Shown one piece after another: positions 60,404-64,000 of a stretch of 64,000 nt of DNA. Below the pieces are notes generated by a model. It saw only the letters and a program-made list of their open reading frames with translations. It was not told the DNA's origin and did no database searches. The stretch lies in assembly GCA_001552515.1 (NCBI GenBank), contig BCRI01000011.1, positions 23,676 through 87,675 of the forward strand, read 5' to 3'. The position numbers and the translations under genes are program-made. Positions within the stretch are counted from its first letter, which is position 1; each line of letters opens with the position of its first letter. This DNA is from Sphaerimonospora mesophila NBRC 14179 = JCM 3151 (GTDB lineage: Bacteria > Actinomycetota > Actinomycetes > Streptosporangiales > Streptosporangiaceae).

Positions 60404-60583
60404 TCAGAACACGCCCATCCACATGAGCACGAACGCGCCGACGACCTTCAGCAGAGCGATCGCGACGACAACGCAGAACACGATCAGCGCCGGGCGGTGC
60501 TCGAAGTGCTTACCCTGCTTCAGCGGCGGCCGCTTGGCCACGCGTTCGGCAATGCGCTCTTCGAGCGGCTTGCGGTAGAACAT
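60404..60583 (-). CDS. 59-residue single-pass membrane protein
   Basis: Starts MFYRKPLEERIAERVAKRPP with a basic cytoplasmic N terminus (about 1-30), then one membrane helix, LIVFCVVVAIALLKVVGAFV, ending LMWMGVF at the stop 60404-60406. TAAACT, six bases before ATG 60583, makes a leaderless transcript likely. No family is recognised. Its clean topology and promoter argue that it is a real gene. Confidence 0.6.
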   Translation of the reverse strand: MFYRKPLEERIAERVAKRPPLKQGKHFEHRPALIVFCVVVAIALLKVVGAFVLMWMGVF

Positions 60584-60641
60584 GCTTTTAGTTTATCTGT
60601 ACAGGACACTGCCCCCTTTTTCGGCAACCGCCCGGGCGGGA

Positions 60642-61556
60642 TCACCGATACCCGGTCACGTCGGCCGGCTTGCCGGCGTCCTGGACCTCGACTATGTACC
60701 GCCAGGCGTCCGGCCGGCTGCCGTCCACATCGGTGAAGCCGTACACCTGGGCGAGCTGCCCGCTCGACAGCGACTGACCGTTCCACCGGCCGACCTCCGG
60801 GTCGGCGGCGAGCGCCGCGACCGCGCGCCCCACGAACACGGGCGTCTCGGAGATGGCGAAGTGAGGCTGCTCGGCCAGCGCGTCACGCCAGTTCGCCTCC
60901 GTCACCCCGAAGAGCTCGAGCATGATCTCCGAGCGCATCCAGCCGGGGGTCAGCGACACAGCCGTCGCGCCGTAGGGCGCCAGCTCCTGCGCCTGGGCGA
61001 AGGCCATGCGCGTCACCGAGGTCTTGGCCAGGTCATAGAAGAAGGAAACGCGGTAATTGTTCGCGTTGTAGTCGGTCGTTCCGTCGGTCACCTCCACCAC
61101 CAGCCCGCCGGGCCGCCTGATCAGCAGCGGAAGCGCGTAGTGGCTGGTGATGACGTGCGTGTCGACGGCCAGGCGCAGGATCCGCAGGCCCGCCTCCAGC
61201 GAGTGCTCCCACAGCCGGTCACGCCAGCTGAACAGCAGCTCCCCACCCCAGATGTCGTTGACCAGGACGTCGAGCCGGCCCTGCTCCCGGTCGATGCGCT
61301 CCACCAGGGCCTGCACCTGCGCGGGTTCGAGATGATCCACCTGGACCGGGATGCCCCGGCCGCCGGCGGCGTCGACCATCTCCGCGGTCTCCTCGATCGT
61401 CTCCGGCCGGTTCATCTCCGACCGGCGCTCCCGCGTGCTGCGCCCGGTCACGTACACCGTGGCCCCCGCCGCGCCCAACGCGACGGCGATGCCCCGCCCC
61501 GCGCCCCGCGTCGCCCCGGCGACCAAGGCGACCTTGCCCTCGAGTTCTCCGTTCAT
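60642..61556 (-). CDS. Short-chain dehydrogenase/reductase (SDR)
   Basis: A 304-residue SDR. VALVAGATRGAGRGIAVALG is the cofactor motif, VYVTGRSTRERRSEMNRPET follows the second strand and suggests NADP(H), and LVNDIWGGELLFSW replaces the usual NNAG. TDGTTDYNANNYRVSFFYDLAKTS holds the Ser and Tyr-x-x-x-Lys (FFYDLAK). The long C-terminal tail mentions WNGQSLSSGQLAQVYGFTDV, typical of a subgroup of actinobacterial SDRs. The substrate is unknown. The start is ATG 61556; ATG 61574 is in frame. The radical SAM gene upstream ends 50 bases away. Confidence 0.88.
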   Translation of the reverse strand: MNGELEGKVALVAGATRGAGRGIAVALGAAGATVYVTGRSTRERRSEMNRPETIEETAEMVDAAGGRGIPVQVDHLEPAQVQALVERIDREQGRLDVLVNDIWGGELLFSWRDRLWEHSLEAGLRILRLAVDTHVITSHYALPLLIRRPGGLVVEVTDGTTDYNANNYRVSFFYDLAKTSVTRMAFAQAQELAPYGATAVSLTPGWMRSEIMLELFGVTEANWRDALAEQPHFAISETPVFVGRAVAALAADPEVGRWNGQSLSSGQLAQVYGFTDVDGSRPDAWRYIVEVQDAGKPADVTGYR

Positions 61557-61605
61557 GAGGGCCGATACTCGCATCCGGGACCGACAAAACCATGCGGGCG
61601 CCGGG

Positions 61606-62655
61606 TCAGACCAGGGCGAGCTGCCGGGCGGGGGAGCGGCGGCGCCGCCAGCGGCGGGCCGAGCCGCCGATGCCGTACATCTCGGCCAGGGCCCGCACCT
61701 GCTCGGTCACCCGGTCGCGATAGCCGGCGTCGGCGACCTGGCCCCTGCCGTACAACGCCTGGTAACGCGGCACGAGACCGGGATGCTCGCGCTCCAGCCA
61801 CGCCAGGTACCACTGGCGGACACCGGCGGAAAGCCGCAGGACCAGCGGAGTCACGCTGACCGCCCCCGCCTCGGCGGCCCTCCGGACGGTCGCCTGCAGA
61901 TGGTCGGTGGAGTCGGTGATGAGCGGCAGGATCGGCGCCATCAGCACCCCGCACGGGATGCCGGCCTCGTTGAGCGCGGCGCAGATCTCCAGCCGCCGCT
62001 GCGGCGTGGCCGCCCCCGGCTCGACGGCCCGGCGCACCCGGTCGTCCACGAAGCCCACGGACACGGCCGCGCCGACCCGGGTCACCTTGGCGGCCTCGCG
62101 CAGTAGATCGAGGTCGCGCAGGACGAGTGGGCTCCTGGTCAGCACGGTGAACGGGTTCCCGGCGTCGGTCAGGGCCCGGATGACGGCCGGCATCAGCCGG
62201 TAGGTCTCCTCCACCGGCTGATAGCAGTCTCCGCTGAGGCCGATCGCCACCGGGTCGCCGGCCCAGCGGGGTGCGCCGAGCTCGCGGCGTAACCGGTCGG
62301 CCAGGTCGGTCTTCACCACGATCCGGGTGGCGAAGTCCGCGTCCGGGTCCAGCCCGAGATAGCGGTGGCCGCGCCGGGCCGCGCAGTGCCGGCATCCGGC
62401 CTCGCATCCGCGGTAGGGGCTCGCCGCCCACCGGTAGGGCAGCCCGGCGCTCTCGGGGACGCGGTCGATGGCGGCCCGGGCCGGCACCTCCAGGCAGGTG
62501 ACGCCGCCGACGACGCGGGCGACCGCCCGCCGCTCGATCGGCCGCGCCGCACCCGAGGCGGAGACTTCGAGCAGCGGCTGTTGGACGGGATGCCGGGCCG
62601 CCGGAGCCGGTGTGGGAGAGGCGTCGCCACGCATAGAGATCAGTAGAACACGCAT
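61606..62655 (-). CDS. Radical SAM protein (SPL/Rv2578c-like family)
   Basis: A 349-residue protein. The iron-sulfur motif is C-x3-C-x2-C in SPYRGCEAGCRHCAARRGHR (usually CSHDCVYC in relatives, so the linker differs). LSGDCYQPVEETYRLMPAVI, TVLTRSPLVLRDLDLLREAA and ILPLITDSTDHLQATVRRAA follow in the order of the DNA-repair photolyase-like (SPL) group called Rv2578c in mycobacteria. The function is unknown; some members are thought to act on nucleic acids. ATG 62655 has GGGAGG upstream. It is divergent from the SMR transporter gene. Confidence 0.9.
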   Translation of the reverse strand: MRVLLISMRGDASPTPAPAARHPVQQPLLEVSASGAARPIERRAVARVVGGVTCLEVPARAAIDRVPESAGLPYRWAASPYRGCEAGCRHCAARRGHRYLGLDPDADFATRIVVKTDLADRLRRELGAPRWAGDPVAIGLSGDCYQPVEETYRLMPAVIRALTDAGNPFTVLTRSPLVLRDLDLLREAAKVTRVGAAVSVGFVDDRVRRAVEPGAATPQRRLEICAALNEAGIPCGVLMAPILPLITDSTDHLQATVRRAAEAGAVSVTPLVLRLSAGVRQWYLAWLEREHPGLVPRYQALYGRGQVADAGYRDRVTEQVRALAEMYGIGGSARRWRRRRSPARQLALV

Positions 62656-62833
62656 TCGACCCTCCCGCCAAGCGCCCATGCCGTACGACCGCGCCCGACT
62701 CCGCCGTCTCCGGCACGGGCGGCGGCCCGCCCCGATGGCCGGGATAGCTGGAGTCCCTGGCCGTAAGGCTCTCGCCACGGGGACGATCGCCATTTAAAGT
62801 GGGACAAGCGTTCTGTTTAACGGGAGGGTCTTG

Positions 62834-63157
62834 ATGGCCTGGCTTCTGCTCTCCGGCGCGATCGTCTCCGAGGTCGTGGCCACCTCCGCGCTCAAACTCA
62901 GCGACGGGCTGACCCGGCCCGGCTGGACCATCGTCGTCGCCTCCGGATACATCGCCTCGTTCGTGCTGCTGGCCCAGGCGCTCAAGCTCCAGATGCCCGT
63001 CGGCTTCGCGTACGCGATCTGGTCGGGCATCGGCACGGCCGCGATCGCGGTGATCGGGGCGATGTTCCTCGGCGAGGCCATGAACCTCACCAAGGTCGCC
63101 GGACTCGTTCTGATCATCTGCGGCGTCATCGTCCTCAACCTCGCAGGCAGCCACTGA
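62834..63157 (+). CDS. Small multidrug resistance (SMR) exporter, EmrE/Qac type
   Basis: A 107-residue protein with four membrane helices. The essential membrane Glu is Glu13 in LLLSGAIVSEVVATSALKLS. LQMPVGFAYAIWSGIGTAAI and VLIICGVIVLNLAGSH are typical of the EmrE/Qac branch rather than guanidinium exporters. It exports lipophilic cations as a dual-topology dimer using protons. ATG 62834 has GGGAGGG upstream, and TTG 62831 is equivalent. The TetR gene 93 bases downstream is a likely regulator. Confidence 0.93.
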   Translation: MAWLLLSGAIVSEVVATSALKLSDGLTRPGWTIVVASGYIASFVLLAQALKLQMPVGFAYAIWSGIGTAAIAVIGAMFLGEAMNLTKVAGLVLIICGVIVLNLAGSH

Positions 63158-63250
63158 CCCCCTGACGTACAGCGCCGCAATCTGATCGTTTGACCCGGCG
63201 GGCATCGGCCGCGAGAGTTGTCGACGGTGGTTCCCGATCAGAGAGAGGCA

Positions 63251-63901
63251 GTGCAGGAGATGGCGCCGGACCCGGATCAGTCCGTCGGCCGCGGCGACGG
63301 GGCGGCCCGCCCCGCGACCCGGACGGCGACCGGCCGCCGGCGGCCGCAGGAGCGAGCGGTGCGCCGCCGTGAGGCGCTGCTGGAGGCGGCCGTCGACCTG
63401 CTGGGCGAGGGCGGTTTCACCGCCGTGACCCACCGCGCGGTCGCCCAGCGTGCGGGCCTGCCGCTCGCGGCCACCTCCTACTACTTCTCCTGCCGCGACC
63501 GGCTCCTGACCGAGGCGTTCGCCCTGCTGGTGGAGCGCGAGCTCGACCAGATGCGCGCCTACCTGGACGCCATGCCCGCCGACCCGCCGGAGCGGCTCGC
63601 GGAGATCCTCGCCACCGTCTACGCCCTCGACCGGCCCAGGCAGCTCGGCCTGTGGGAGCTGTACCTGCAGGCCGGCCGGGACCCGGCGCTGCAGAGCGTC
63701 GCCCGCGCCTGGACCGACGGATGCGACGAGATCGTCGCGTCCGTGCTGCGCCGGGCGGGGCGCCCCTGCGGTCTCGCGCAGGTCCGCTTCGTCACGACCG
63801 TGCTGTCCGGGCTGTGGCTGGAGGACATCGTCGAGGCCCGGCCGCAGTCCCGGGAACGCGCCCGCGACGTGGTCGTACGCGCGCTCGACGCGATCGGGTG
63901 A
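63251..63901 (+). CDS. TetR family regulator next to the SMR exporter
   Basis: About 216 residues. A disordered Arg-rich N terminus (GRRRPQERAVRRREALLEAA) precedes the helix-turn-helix GGFTAVTHRAVAQRAGLPLA and TSYYFSCRDRLLTEAFALLV. The C-terminal domain includes LWELYLQAGRDPALQSVARA. It probably controls the SMR gene just upstream in the same direction, so both may be on one transcript. The start is uncertain: GTG 63251 with GAGAGAGG is used; the frame is open back to 63218. The 63902-64000 tail holds no resolved gene. Confidence 0.88.
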   Translation: MQEMAPDPDQSVGRGDGAARPATRTATGRRRPQERAVRRREALLEAAVDLLGEGGFTAVTHRAVAQRAGLPLAATSYYFSCRDRLLTEAFALLVERELDQMRAYLDAMPADPPERLAEILATVYALDRPRQLGLWELYLQAGRDPALQSVARAWTDGCDEIVASVLRRAGRPCGLAQVRFVTTVLSGLWLEDIVEARPQSRERARDVVVRALDAIG

Positions 63902-64000
63902 AACCCGATCGGGTGGAGACGCCCCGTCCCAGGTCGATGATCGGCGGCCTCCCTCATCTGGTCGGCGACAGCGCGCCCAGCACGGACGCGACGTTTCCGA

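Noticed and set aside
63947..64000. Possible C-terminal end of a minus-strand gene (GNVASVLGALSPTR then stop)
   Set aside because: Only about 14 codons are in the window; too short to support a gene.

Overview
The window is GC-rich DNA with GTG and TTG starts, many overlapping ATGA/GTGA junctions, apparently leaderless transcripts and a very high density of one-component regulators (LAL, MerR, MarR, TetR, PadR, ArsR, PucR, XRE). This is a filamentous actinomycete; a Streptosporangiaceae-like genus is my best guess from gene content, but I cannot prove it by eye. It reads as accessory chromosome rich in small regulator-plus-enzyme modules, with several decayed genes between them.

Left part (1-23.5 kb). 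It starts with a truncated LAL regulator. Next come an alpha/beta hydrolase-MerR pair, a DHA2 drug exporter behind a leader peptide and attenuator, a beheaded MerR pseudogene, an endonuclease/exonuclease/phosphatase membrane protein, and an EamA exporter. A MarR gene sits divergent to a SnoaL-like gene and an epoxide hydrolase. Then follow an APH kinase, a TetR/FAD-monooxygenase pair, an amidohydrolase, and a second hydrolase-MerR pair of the same design as the first. A third copy of that hydrolase survives only as a deletion scar. A Tn3 transposase remnant lies beside a secreted CE15 glucuronoyl esterase with a CBM2. A TetR/SDR/F420-reductase-like group and a PadR-DUF1048-ABC exporter operon complete this part.

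Centre (23.6-45 kb). This is a coherent catabolic island rich in C-N bond hydrolases: a C45 acyltransferase, three YtcJ/NfdA-type amidohydrolases, a PgdA/cyclic-imidase-like deacetylase, an M20 hydrolase, an agmatinase-family ureohydrolase, a creatinase-like M24 protein and an ATC-hydrolase-family protein. It also has a tandem RidA protein, an HpaB-type flavin monooxygenase with its flavin reductase, and a complete Pot-type ABC importer. PucR and XRE-cupin regulators lie inside it. A palindrome, TRCAG-N5-CTGYA, sits just downstream of the -10 at several promoters of the island, with a rearranged version on the pucR promoter. Two of these promoters are clear copies of each other. I take the island to be one regulon for uptake and stepwise breakdown of an unidentified nitrogenous compound; this is the best candidate here for an undescribed system.

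Right part (45-64 kb). A molybdate module (HTH-TOBE regulator, ModA, ModB, ModC) is followed by a cation/proton antiporter with its RCK_C subunit. Next is a CHAP hydrolase behind a ydaO-type c-di-AMP riboswitch; the antiporter subunit and the riboswitch may both answer to c-di-AMP. Then come a serine hydrolase, RecD2, a secreted three-repeat protein, an L,D-transpeptidase, an old-yellow-enzyme/ArsR pair with a dense operator, a hydrolase/TetR chimeric ORF, a 59-residue leaderless membrane protein, an SDR, a radical SAM protein, an SMR exporter and a TetR regulator.
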